Shown in pieces: positions 1 to 6,693 of a stretch of 11,159 bases of DNA (position 1 is its first letter; every line of letters starts with the position of its first letter). The position numbers were made by a program, and so were the translations under genes. The DNA is taken from contig JAEZEB010000384.1 in assembly GCA_023438115.1 (NCBI GenBank), positions 1-11,159 on the forward strand, written 5' to 3'. The notes below the pieces were generated by a model. The model worked only from the letters and a program-made list of their open reading frames with translations, was not told the DNA's origin and ran no database searches. Origin of the DNA: Pseudomonadota bacterium (GTDB taxonomy: Bacteria; Pseudomonadota; Gammaproteobacteria; Burkholderiales; Burkholderiaceae_C).

Positions 1-833
1 GGGCCGTGCGGCGCGGGCTGCGGCCGCTACGCGCGCTGGGCCAGGTGCTGGCGAGGCGCCGGCCGGGAGACCTGCAGCCCGTGCGGCTGCCCGACGCGCC
101 TTCGGAGATGCAGCCCATGCTCGATGCGCTGGACGGCCTGTTCGCCCGCATCGGCGAGCTGCTGGAAGGCGAGCGCCGCTTCACCGCCGATGCGGCGCAC
201 GAGCTGCGCACCCCCATCGCGGCCATCCGCGCGCAGGCCCAGGCCGCGCTGGCCACCGGCGACGCGGGCGTGCGCGAACATGCGCTGGAGCGCCTGCTGG
301 AAGCTTGCGACCGCGCGGCGCGCCTGGTGCAGCAGCTGCTCGTGCTTTCGCGTCTGGAGGCCGAAGGCCTGGCCCGCCGGGAGCGCGTGGCGCTGGCGCC
401 GCTCGTGCGCGAGGTGGTGGCCGACGAGATCTCGCTGGCGCCGCGGCGCACGCACGACCTCGCGCTGGAGGCCGACGACGCCGCGACGGTCGCCGGCGAC
501 GCGGTGCTGCTGCAGGTGCTCGCACGCAACCTCGTGCACAACGCGCTGCGCTACTCGCCCGTGGGAGCGGCCTTGCGGGTGCAGGTGCGCGCGCACGGCT
601 CCGCTGTCGAACTGCTGGTGGAAGATGGCGGCCCGGGCCTGCCGCCGCAGGCGCTGGCGCGCCTGGGCGAGCGCTTCTTTCGCCCGGCGGAGGGGCAGGC
701 CAGCGGTAGCGGCCTGGGCTGGTCCATCGTGCGCCGCATTGCGGCGGCCCATGGGGCGCAGGTCGACGTTCGCTCCGGGGCGTCGCTCCGGGGGCTGCAG
801 GCAACCGTGCGATTTCCGGCCGCGGCTCCGTGA
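1..833 (+). CDS. Sensor histidine kinase, C-terminal part (QseC/PmrB type), truncated by window edge
   Basis: Partial gene; the reading frame is open to the left edge, so the first in-window GTG (position 6) is not a real start. About 276 residues are visible: the end of a HAMP-like linker, a HisKA dimerisation domain with H-box AAHELRTP (phospho-acceptor His codon at 198-200), then a HATPase_c domain with N-box RNLVHNALRY, G1 box VEDGGPGLP and G2 box GSGLGWSIV. All ATP-lid motifs look intact, so it should be an active inner-membrane kinase; its sensor domain and probably its response regulator lie outside the window. It resembles the second kinase here (8457-9818), with near-identical wording around the H-box (ERRFTA.AAHELRTP), so the two are likely paralogues. 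It ends 6 bases before the convergent gene at 840. Family call is firm; the stimulus cannot be told. Confidence 0.93.
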   Translation, partial: AVRRGLRPLRALGQVLARRRPGDLQPVRLPDAPSEMQPMLDALDGLFARIGELLEGERRFTADAAHELRTPIAAIRAQAQAALATGDAGVREHALERLLEACDRAARLVQQLLVLSRLEAEGLARRERVALAPLVREVVADEISLAPRRTHDLALEADDAATVAGDAVLLQVLARNLVHNALRYSPVGAALRVQVRAHGSAVELLVEDGGPGLPPQALARLGERFFRPAEGQASGSGLGWSIVRRIAAAHGAQVDVRSGASLRGLQATVRFPAAAP

Positions 834-839
834 AAACGC

Positions 840-1217
840 TCAGCCCGGCCAGTTGGCGCAGGCGTCGCGCCGCGGCCCCGGCATGCTGGCGATGCCGCGT
901 TCCTTCGCCCGTTCCTGCATCAGCTTGCGGTGCTCGTCCAGCGCCTGGCGGCACTCCTCGGCGTTCCTCGCCGAATGCATCCGCTCGCGGTGCGCGTCGC
1001 GCTCCTGCGGCGTCATCATGCTCCAGCCCGGCGTGTAGTCGCGCCCGAAGCGGGGTCCCATCGCGCCACCCGGCCTGGGGCCCGGGCCCGGACGCGCGCC
1101 CGCGGCTGGCGGCGTGGCGCCCTGCGTCGCGGGAGGGGGCGCCTGCTGCGCCAGCGCCGCGCCGGCTTGCAGGAGCGAGATGGCCGCGAGCGCGGCGGGA
1201 ATCGTGCGGGTTCGCAT
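840..1217 (-). CDS. Small secreted protein, function unknown
   Basis: 125 residues. The start at 1217 is chosen because AAGGAG lies 7 nt upstream; an in-frame ATG nine codons further up (1244) has no such site. Residues 1-23 are a typical Sec signal peptide (MRTRT, hydrophobic core, ALA cleavage before QQ). Residues 24-55 are a Pro/Ala/Gly-rich low-complexity linker. Residues 64-112 are charged and probably helical, with MMTPQERDAHRERM and ALDEHRKLMQERAKERG, vaguely like the LTxxQ helices of periplasmic Spy/CpxP proteins, although I cannot claim homology. Two cysteines (89 and 120) could form a disulfide after export. It converges on the truncated kinase gene with a 6-base gap, leaving no room for a separate terminator. 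A TTG-N8-CAA box and a TATCGT -10 lie upstream. The reading frame is well supported; the function is not recognised. Confidence 0.8.
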   Translation of the reverse strand: MRTRTIPAALAAISLLQAGAALAQQAPPPATQGATPPAAGARPGPGPRPGGAMGPRFGRDYTPGWSMMTPQERDAHRERMHSARNAEECRQALDEHRKLMQERAKERGIASMPGPRRDACANWPG

Positions 1218-1249
1218 GGTGGCTCTCCTTGCGGTTGTAGGCACACTCC

Positions 1250-1290
1250 ACGATAGGCCGCGCCCAGCCTCGCGACTTGCGTTGCGTCAA
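1250..1290 (-). promoter_or_regulatory. Candidate FNR/CRP-family box and -10 for the secreted-protein gene
   Basis: Read on the minus strand, TTGACGCAACGCAA (1290-1277) fits TTG-N8-CAA, the core of the FNR/ANR box (TTGAT-N4-ATCAA). A TATCGT hexamer (1255-1250) follows after exactly 21 nt. This is the spacing expected for a class II site centred near -41.5, with transcription starting near 1243 and a roughly 26-nt leader that contains the SD. Only the left half-site (TTGAC) is close to FNR consensus, so another CRP-family member is possible. Confidence 0.45.
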
Positions 1291-1310
1291 GCGACGCGGC
1301 GCTTCGGCGC

Positions 1311-1688
1311 TCAGGGGTCTCCGGTGTGGCGATGCGCGAGACGGCGCGCCACGGTGCGGACCCAGTTCGCCGCCCGTGCGCGGCACTGCTCCTGCTCGGC
1401 ATCGAGCTCCGCCTCGAGGCGGTTGAAGGCAAGCCTCAGTGCGGCCAGGGCCTCGCTCTCGCGCGATTGCCCGTCCAGCACATTCCCGCCGACGATCCGT
1501 GCCCGGACCGTGGCGCGGAACCGCGGTGCGTCCACCTCGTCGACCTGGGCCGCCTCCAGGCGCACCGACCATTCCGTGACCGCCGAATGCTGGCCTTCCA
1601 TCCCTCGCAGGCGGCGCAGCGTCGCGACCTCGGCTGCCGCAAGCCTGGGCATTCCCAGGAATTCGATGTGGACGGGGCGATGGGGCAT
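1311..1688 (-). CDS. HPF/RaiA-like ribosome-associated protein
   Basis: 125 residues. The start at 1688 is fixed by AGGAGGAAAGGACC just upstream; longer in-frame versions (to 1793) have no SD and would run through the promoter region. The layout matches the beta-alpha-beta-beta-beta-alpha fold of the sigma-54 modulation/S30EA family: strand HIEFLG (7-12), helix LAAAEVATLRRL (16-27), strands around VTEWSVRLEA, APRFRATVRARI and GNVLDGQS, then helix EALAALRLAFNRLEAELDAEQEQCR (79-103). The family binds the 30S subunit and promotes ribosome hibernation or stabilises idle ribosomes under stress. There is no C-terminal dimerisation domain, so it is a short-form protein with a basic tail (VRTVARRLAHRH). 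The assignment rests on pattern and length only, without an alignment. It lies downstream of a membrane protein gene on the same strand but has its own candidate promoter. Confidence 0.66.
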   Translation of the reverse strand: MPHRPVHIEFLGMPRLAAAEVATLRRLRGMEGQHSAVTEWSVRLEAAQVDEVDAPRFRATVRARIVGGNVLDGQSRESEALAALRLAFNRLEAELDAEQEQCRARAANWVRTVARRLAHRHTGDP

Positions 1689-1710
1689 GGTCCTTTCCTC
1701 CTGTGGGCAG

Positions 1711-1751
1711 AGGATGGCAAGACGGCTGCCCGGCGAATTGATGCAGCGCAA
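1711..1751 (-). promoter_or_regulatory. Candidate FNR/CRP-family box and -10 for the HPF/RaiA-like gene
   Basis: On the minus strand TTGCGCTGCATCAA (1751-1738) has the TTG-N8-CAA core and a perfect ATCAA right half-site. After 21 nt comes CATCCT (1716-1711), keeping the important A2 and T6 of a -10 hexamer. The predicted transcript starts near 1704, leaving a 16-nt leader that carries AGGAGG. The geometry is identical to the box upstream of the secreted-protein gene. Confidence 0.5.
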
Positions 1752-1789
1752 GCCGCGTTCATGGAACTGCACGCACGGATGACCCCGCT

Positions 1790-2275
1790 TCAAACTTCAG
1801 CAGCCAGGAGGCGATCGGCCGCCAGCCAGGAGACCAGGATCACGATGCTGACGGTGTTCGGCAGGTCCAGCAGGACATGGAGCGCCAGCAGGGACAGGAA
1901 TGCGCCTGCCGTGCGCGCCGCGCGGCCTCTCCATGGCGCCGCCATGGAAGGCGCCCGCGCGAAGAACAGGGTGGCCGCACCTTCTCCGGCCAGCGCAAGT
2001 GCCGCCGCGCCGACGCCCGAGACGGCAGGAAAGCCCAGGGCGAACGCCGCCAGCGCGCTTGCCAGTGGCAGGGCGGCGAGGTGCCCCCACCGGATCGCGG
2101 GACGCATCCGCGGCGACCGTCCACGCCCGCCCTGCAGGAAGGGTGGCGTGAACCCGGGGAAGACGGCGCGCCCGAACAGGTTGACGATGGCGAGCAGGAG
2201 GAAAACCTGGAGCGCAAGCACCAGGGTGGACGCGTCGAACTTGGGCCACGACAGCCAGATCGCGGAGGGATCCAT
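1790..2275 (-). CDS. Small polytopic membrane protein, function unknown
   Basis: 161 residues from ATG 2275 (MDPSAIWLSWPKFD). There is no good SD: only AAGGG, 2 nt from the ATG, which is too close. Hydrophobic stretches at about 17-39, 64-82, 86-106, 124-138 and 139-154 suggest four or five membrane helices, with an Arg-rich loop (51-62) and a second basic loop (116-122) as likely cytoplasmic positive-inside segments. I do not recognise the family. It is divergent from the P-type ATPase with a 139-base region before the small ORF at 2415, and that region holds an FNR-like box. The same reading frame stays open far upstream across the ATPase, but that part is an antisense shadow; the membrane-protein composition starts at this ATG. 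Real coding is likely because of the clean hydrophobic/loop alternation. Confidence 0.7.
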   Translation of the reverse strand: MDPSAIWLSWPKFDASTLVLALQVFLLLAIVNLFGRAVFPGFTPPFLQGGRGRSPRMRPAIRWGHLAALPLASALAAFALGFPAVSGVGAAALALAGEGAATLFFARAPSMAAPWRGRAARTAGAFLSLLALHVLLDLPNTVSIVILVSWLAADRLLAAEV

Positions 2276-2309
2276 GACCCTTAGATTGCGCTTGCGCACG
2301 TCCCGCGGG

Positions 2310-2323
2310 TTGATCTTCGTCAA
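2310..2323. promoter_or_regulatory. Strong FNR/ANR-type box between the membrane protein and the ATPase
   Basis: TTGATCTTCGTCAA differs from the FNR consensus TTGAT-N4-ATCAA at a single conserved position and is the best such site in the window. On the minus strand a CAATCT hexamer (2288-2283) lies 21 nt downstream, the same spacing as the two other boxes, which would start transcription about one base before the ATG at 2275. On the plus strand GACGAT (2345-2350) also lies 21 nt downstream, giving a start near 2357 ahead of the leader ORF. One site could therefore serve both divergent genes. Confidence 0.6.
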
Positions 2324-2369
2324 GCCGCGGGTTGCGCCGCACGTGACGATACGCAGGACGCTGGAATGT

Positions 2370-2389
2370 CCCGGGTCCGACTGCCCGGG
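2370..2389 (+). promoter_or_regulatory. Hairpin in the predicted leader RNA of the ATPase
   Basis: Two copies of CCCGGG (2370-2375 and 2384-2389) can pair as a 6-bp all-GC stem with an 8-nt loop. It sits 13 nt before the AAGGAGG of the leader ORF and has no following T run, so it is not an intrinsic terminator. In this GC-rich DNA it may be fortuitous. Confidence 0.35.
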
Positions 2390-2414
2390 CCTGAACGCCA
2401 CCGAAGGAGGCGAG

Positions 2415-2477
2415 ATGAAGTCCCTGCAGGCATGCGCCTGGACGTTCGCGGGCGGGCTCGCGCGCATGAGCCGCTGA
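2415..2477 (+). CDS. 20-residue leader ORF coupled to the P-type ATPase
   Basis: MKSLQACAWTFAGGLARMSR. The ATG at 2415 follows GAAGGAGG with a 4-nt gap, among the strongest SDs in the window. Its TGA (2475-2477) shares a base with the ATPase ATG (TGATG, 2475-2479), and the ATPase ATG has no SD of its own. The simplest reading is translational coupling: ribosomes load here and re-initiate at the ATPase. MgtA-type Mg2+ pumps in enterics also have a regulatory leader ORF (mgtL), but this peptide has no prolines and no likeness to MgtL. Alternatives are that the peptide itself acts, or that a sequencing frameshift has split the true N-terminus of the ATPase. No similar peptide is known to me. Confidence 0.55.
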   Translation: MKSLQACAWTFAGGLARMSR

Positions 2478-5083
2478 TGCGCTCTTCTCCAGTCCGCACC
2501 TCCATGCCATCGAGGGCCAGCCGAGAACACGGTTCGTCGGATGAGCGCTCGGCGTTCGCCGTCCCGTGCGAGGAGACACCGGATTTCTGGAGTGGACCGG
2601 AAAGCGACCTCCTGGGGATTCTGGGGACGTCCGGCCGAGGCCTGCCGCCGGAAGAGGCGGATCGGCGACTGTTGCGCCATGGCGCCAACGAGGTTCGCTC
2701 CGAGGCGCGCAGCTCGATCCTGCGCCTGGCTGCACGCCAGGTCGCCAGTCCGCTGGTGCTCGTCCTCCTGCTGGGAACGCTGGTCTCCGCGGTCCTGCGC
2801 GAGTGGCTGGACGCCTTCATCATTCTCCTCATCATCGCCGGCAGCGCCGTACTGGGCTTCTTCCAGGAGTACCGTGCGGACGCGGCGGTCGCTGCCCTGC
2901 GACGACGGCTCGCGTTGCATGTCAGGGTACGCCGCGGCGGCGTGGAGGCAGTCATTCCCGCAGCGCAGGTGGTGCCGGGCGACATCATCCTGTTGCGCGC
3001 GGGAAGCCTCGTGCCGGCGGACGGCAGGGTCCTCGAGGCGCAGGATTTCCTCGTCAGCGAGGCCAGCCTCACGGGCGAGTCCATCCCGGTCGAGAAGCGT
3101 CCCGGCACCGTGGAGGCGCATACGCCGCTGCCCGGACGAAGCAACTGCGTCTGGCACGGGACTTCGGTGCGCAGCGGAACGGCCGCGGTCCTCGTGACGG
3201 CGACGGGAAGAAGCACGGCCTTCGGCGCCGTGGCTGCCAGGATCGGGTCCCCGGCCGAGGAGTCGGAGTTCGCTCGCGGGATCCGCCGTTTCGGCGCGTT
3301 GCTGCTGCGCATGATGCTGCTGGTGGTGTTGCTCGTCATCGGCGCGAACCAGCTGCTGGGCAGGCCGCCCATCGAGTCGCTTCTGTTTGCCGTGGCTCTC
3401 GCGGTCGGCCTCACGCCTGAACTCCTGCCGGCGATCGTGAGCGTGACGCTCTCCAAGGGGGCAAGCGCCATGGCCGCCAGGGGGGTGATCGTCCGGAGGC
3501 TGGATGCGATCGAGGATCTCGGCTGCATCGACGTCCTTTGCACCGACAAGACCGGAACGCTGACCGAAGGAAGCCTGAGGCTCAGTGCGGCAGTCGACGT
3601 CGCGGGGCAGCCCTCCTCCGAAGTCCTCCGTCTCGCCTACCTCAACGCGGCGCTGGAGACCGGAATCGCCAACCCCATGGACGAGGCCCTGGTCGCGGCC
3701 GGGATCTCCGCCGGCCACCAGGGTGGCGAGGTACGCAAGATCGACGAGGTCCCCTACGACTTCACCCGCAAACGCCTGACCGTGGTCATCCAGGAGGAAG
3801 GCGCGGCGGAGCACCTGGTGATCACCAAGGGGGCGTTCGCCGGCGTAGCCGCGGCCTGCGCCATGGACGGCGCGCAGCGGGCCGCCTGCGAGCGCTACCA
3901 CGCGGCCATGAGCGCCGAAGGCTTTCGCCTCCTCGCCGTGGCCACGCGCCGGGTCCTGCCGTCGGGACCCTACGGGCACGCTATCGAGCGGGAGCTGCGG
4001 CTGGTGGGATTCGTCCTCTTCATGGACTCCCCCAAGCAGGGCATCGGCGCAGTTCTTGGAGCCCTGACGCAAGCGGGAGTGCGCACCAAGATGGTCACGG
4101 GCGACAACCGCCACGTCGCGAAGCACGTGGCGAGGTCCATCGGGCTGGATCCGGACGCGATCCTCCTGGGCGAAGAGTTGGCGACGCTGAAGGACGAAGC
4201 CCTGTGGGCCCTCGCTCCGCGCACGGACCTCTTCGTCGAGGTGGATCCGCAGCAGAAGGAGCGCATCGTGAGGGCGCTCCAGCGCACCGGGCACTCGGTG
4301 GGTTACCTGGGGGATGGGATCAACGACGCGCCTGCGCTCCACGCGGCGGATGTCGGCATCTCGGTGGAAGGCGCCACCGACGTCGCGCGCGAAAGCGCGG
4401 ACATCGTCCTTCTCCAGCGCGACCTCGGGGTGCTGCAGCGGGGAGTGGAGGAGGGCCGCGCCATCTTCGCGAACACGCTCAAGTACATCTCGATCACCGT
4501 CAGCGCCAACTTCGGCAACATGGTAAGCATGGCCGTCGCCACGCCCCTGCTGCCCTTCCTGCCGCTCGTGGCCAAGCAGATCCTGTTGAACAACTTCATC
4601 TCCGACCTGCCTTCGGCGGCGATCTCCACGGACCGCGTCGATGCGGAGCAACTGCGCACGGCGCAGCGCTGGAATCTTGCCGAAGTGCGGCGCTTCATGA
4701 TCGTCTTCGGCTTGCTCAGTACCGCGTTCGACCTGCTCGCGTTCGCGATCCTTCGCTGGGGACTGGACGCGGGAGAGCCTCTTTTCCAGAGCACGTGGTT
4801 CGTGATCTCGCTCCTCACGGAGCTTGCCGTGCTGCTGGTCCTGCGCACGCGCGGGCCGGCGTGGCGCAGCAGGCCGGGCGCACTGCTGGCGGGGGCCACG
4901 CTGGCCGCGGGGCTCGGGGGCGTGGCGATCCCCTTCGTCCCGTCCCTCGCCGGCGTCTTCGGCTTCGTCCCGCTTCCGGCCGCAACGGTGGGAGTGGTGG
5001 TCGTGGTCGTGGCGGGTTACGTGCTGGCGACCGAGGGCGCCAAGCGCCTGTTCTATCGTGCACCGGCCGTGCACGGCGCGTAG
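2477..5083 (+). CDS. mgtA: P-type cation ATPase, MgtA (P3B) type; probable Mg2+ importer
   Basis: 868 residues from ATG 2477 (E. coli MgtA has 898). Visible in order: cytoplasmic N-terminus with cation_ATPase_N segment (about 43-75), TM1-2 (92-132), actuator domain with LTGES (198-202), TM3-4 (273-325) with the VGLTPELLP motif, phosphorylation site DKTGT with Asp357, nucleotide-binding domain, hinge motifs TGDN (541) and GDGINDAP (612-619), then six C-terminal helices. TM4 (LTPELLPAIVS) and TM5-6 (SANFGNM, PFLPL, NN..SDLPS) match the MgtA/MgtB pattern rather than metal-binding P1B or Ca2+ pumps, so Mg2+ uptake at the inner membrane is the best guess. The start is uncertain: an in-frame ATG at 2366 lacks an SD, and the first 40 residues look unstructured. 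It overlaps the convergent eptA gene by 31 bases. ATPase family is certain; ion is inferred. Confidence 0.9.
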   Translation: MRSSPVRTSMPSRASREHGSSDERSAFAVPCEETPDFWSGPESDLLGILGTSGRGLPPEEADRRLLRHGANEVRSEARSSILRLAARQVASPLVLVLLLGTLVSAVLREWLDAFIILLIIAGSAVLGFFQEYRADAAVAALRRRLALHVRVRRGGVEAVIPAAQVVPGDIILLRAGSLVPADGRVLEAQDFLVSEASLTGESIPVEKRPGTVEAHTPLPGRSNCVWHGTSVRSGTAAVLVTATGRSTAFGAVAARIGSPAEESEFARGIRRFGALLLRMMLLVVLLVIGANQLLGRPPIESLLFAVALAVGLTPELLPAIVSVTLSKGASAMAARGVIVRRLDAIEDLGCIDVLCTDKTGTLTEGSLRLSAAVDVAGQPSSEVLRLAYLNAALETGIANPMDEALVAAGISAGHQGGEVRKIDEVPYDFTRKRLTVVIQEEGAAEHLVITKGAFAGVAAACAMDGAQRAACERYHAAMSAEGFRLLAVATRRVLPSGPYGHAIERELRLVGFVLFMDSPKQGIGAVLGALTQAGVRTKMVTGDNRHVAKHVARSIGLDPDAILLGEELATLKDEALWALAPRTDLFVEVDPQQKERIVRALQRTGHSVGYLGDGINDAPALHAADVGISVEGATDVARESADIVLLQRDLGVLQRGVEEGRAIFANTLKYISITVSANFGNMVSMAVATPLLPFLPLVAKQILLNNFISDLPSAAISTDRVDAEQLRTAQRWNLAEVRRFMIVFGLLSTAFDLLAFAILRWGLDAGEPLFQSTWFVISLLTELAVLLVLRTRGPAWRSRPGALLAGATLAAGLGGVAIPFVPSLAGVFGFVPLPAATVGVVVVVVAGYVLATEGAKRLFYRAPAVHGA

Positions 5084-6693
5084 GGGTCGAGGTCCGGCCG
5101 GTAGGCGCTGGTGCGGACAGCCATCAATCCCAGCACGGCATGGAAGTAGTTGTCGTGGGAAAGCCGTTGATCGCGACGGGCCTGGAGGCAGGCGGCCGAC
5201 ACGCCTGCCGAGCGGCTGAATCCTTCGGACAGCCACGTGATCCAGGGGACGTGCTTCTGCACATCGGGCGCCACGGCGTAGGGCAATCCGTGCAGGTACA
5301 GGTTGTGCTCGCCCAGCGACTCGCCGTGGTCGGAGACGTACATCAGCGCGGTGTCGGCGCGGCCCGCCTTCGACTTCAGCCAGCCGATCGCGTCGACGAG
5401 GAAATGGTCCGTGTAGGCGATCGAGTTGTCGTATGCGTTCACGAGCGATTCGCGGGTGCACGCGTCGAGCGCGGCACTGGCGCATTCCGGCTGGAAGCGC
5501 TTGAGCGCCGCGGGCGAGCGCAGGTGGTAGGCCGGCCCGTGGCTACCCATCTGGTGCATGACGACCACGAGCCCCCTGGCCACCCTCGCCGGATCGAGCG
5601 CCGCGATGCGTGCGTCCAGCCCTTCCAGCATCACGCCGTCGAGGCATTCCCCCCGGGGACACGGCGAGTCGGCAGCCTGTGCTCCCGTCGACACCGATGG
5701 CACGCGGTCGCACACGCCCTTGCAGCCGGACTGGTTGTCGATCCAGAGAACCGCGAGACCGGCATGATGCAGCACGTCCAGCAGGCCCTCGTAAGCATGC
5801 GTGCGGGCTTCGAAGCGCTCCCGGCCCAGGTCCGAGAACATGCAGGGCACGGAGGCAGCGGTACTGGTGCCGCAGGACCATGCGTTGCGAAAGCTCACGA
5901 CGCCTTCCCGCTCCAGACCGGGCGTGGTCGGGCGCGGGTAGCCGTTGATCGAGAAGTTGTCGCTGCGGGCGGTCTCGCCGAGCACCAGCAGCAGAAGCGG
6001 AGGACGGTCGTCCTGGCCTGCGGGGTGGCTCGCCCGGGTTGCGTCTTCCCCCACGCGGACCAGGACGGATTCGTCGCGGCCCAGGGGCCGCGCGGCCCCG
6101 CGCGCCGCGGAGTAGATGGCCGCCATCGGGTTCACCAGGTAGCGGACTTCCTTGTGGTTGCGCATGACGGCGGCGAGGCCCTGGAACGAAGCCAGGATGG
6201 CTGCGGCCGTGATCGCCAGCCCCGCTACGGCGAGTAGCGCGTTGCGCAGTGCCTGTCGCCTCGCACTGCCCCAGTCGACGCGCTGTCGCCAGACCATCCA
6301 CGCGGGCAGGGCGCCGGCCACGGCGAGCGCGATGACGAGGCGCCAGCTGAACAGGCCGGCGGCTTCGTGCAGGTCGGTCTGGAAGGCACTGGTGACCATG
6401 CCCGGGTCCATCACCACCCCATACGTCAGCATGAAGTAGCCGCTGGCGGCCGTCACGAACAGCAGCGTGGCGGCGGCGCCCTTGAAGCTCCAGCGCCAGG
6501 CCACCAGGGCGAGGACCATCGTATGGACGCCGAAGATCGCCACCGCCAGTCCCGTGGCCGTCGCCACGCCTCGAGGCGTGTGGAAGATCCCGAAGCCGGC
6601 CAGACTGCGCCACAAGGGCAGGTTCCCGATGACGGCCATCCACAGGGCTGAGGCCGCGATGAGAGTGGCTGGTGATCGCGAGGCCCCCTTCAT
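5053..6693 (-). CDS. eptA: Phosphoethanolamine transferase, EptA/PmrC/MCR type
   Basis: 546 residues. It transfers phosphoethanolamine from phosphatidylethanolamine to lipid A phosphates on the outer face of the inner membrane, lowering surface charge and polymyxin binding. About five N-terminal helices (9-175) precede the periplasmic alkaline-phosphatase-fold domain. Metal and catalytic residues by comparison with MCR-1: Glu240 (LGETARSDNF), nucleophile Thr278 in CGTST, Asp455-His456 (SDHGES), and His385 (QMGSHGP) and His468 (YLHGLPYA). Cysteine pairs 274/284, 324/328, 345/350 and 404/412 fit the family's disulfides. ATG 6693 overlaps the stop of the PAP2 gene (ATGA) and lacks its own SD, so translation is probably coupled. 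The divergent regulator/kinase pair and PmrA-like boxes point to two-component control. It is a typical chromosomal enzyme; being near a PmrAB-like pair does not by itself prove resistance. Confidence 0.95.
   Translation of the reverse strand: MKGASRSPATLIAASALWMAVIGNLPLWRSLAGFGIFHTPRGVATATGLAVAIFGVHTMVLALVAWRWSFKGAAATLLFVTAASGYFMLTYGVVMDPGMVTSAFQTDLHEAAGLFSWRLVIALAVAGALPAWMVWRQRVDWGSARRQALRNALLAVAGLAITAAAILASFQGLAAVMRNHKEVRYLVNPMAAIYSAARGAARPLGRDESVLVRVGEDATRASHPAGQDDRPPLLLLVLGETARSDNFSINGYPRPTTPGLEREGVVSFRNAWSCGTSTAASVPCMFSDLGRERFEARTHAYEGLLDVLHHAGLAVLWIDNQSGCKGVCDRVPSVSTGAQAADSPCPRGECLDGVMLEGLDARIAALDPARVARGLVVVMHQMGSHGPAYHLRSPAALKRFQPECASAALDACTRESLVNAYDNSIAYTDHFLVDAIGWLKSKAGRADTALMYVSDHGESLGEHNLYLHGLPYAVAPDVQKHVPWITWLSEGFSRSAGVSAACLQARRDQRLSHDNYFHAVLGLMAVRTSAYRPDLDPYAPCTAGAR

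Noticed and set aside
1299..1310. GCGC-TTCG-GCGC hairpin just after the HPF/RaiA-like stop codon
   Set aside because: Only a 4-bp stem and no T run; too weak to call a terminator in DNA this GC-rich.
1689..1793. N-terminal extension of the HPF/RaiA-like protein to 1793
   Set aside because: No SD at the upstream ATG, the added 35 residues do not fit the family, and the stretch holds the candidate promoter and an SD placed for ATG 1688.
2366..2476. N-terminal extension of the ATPase to ATG 2366
   Set aside because: No SD at 2366, an Arg-rich non-family sequence, and it would bypass the strong SD at 2403-2410. Kept only as an alternative start.
1790..5485. A 1231-codon open frame on the minus strand antisense to the ATPase
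   Set aside because: The part beyond 2275 is Arg/His/Gln-rich, lacks any domain and mirrors the well-conserved ATPase on the other strand. Only the end (1790-2275) has real membrane-protein character.
3538..6237. An 899-codon plus-strand open frame crossing the ATPase and eptA
   Set aside because: It spans two convincing genes on opposite strands in the wrong frame, with Arg/Gly-rich shadow composition.
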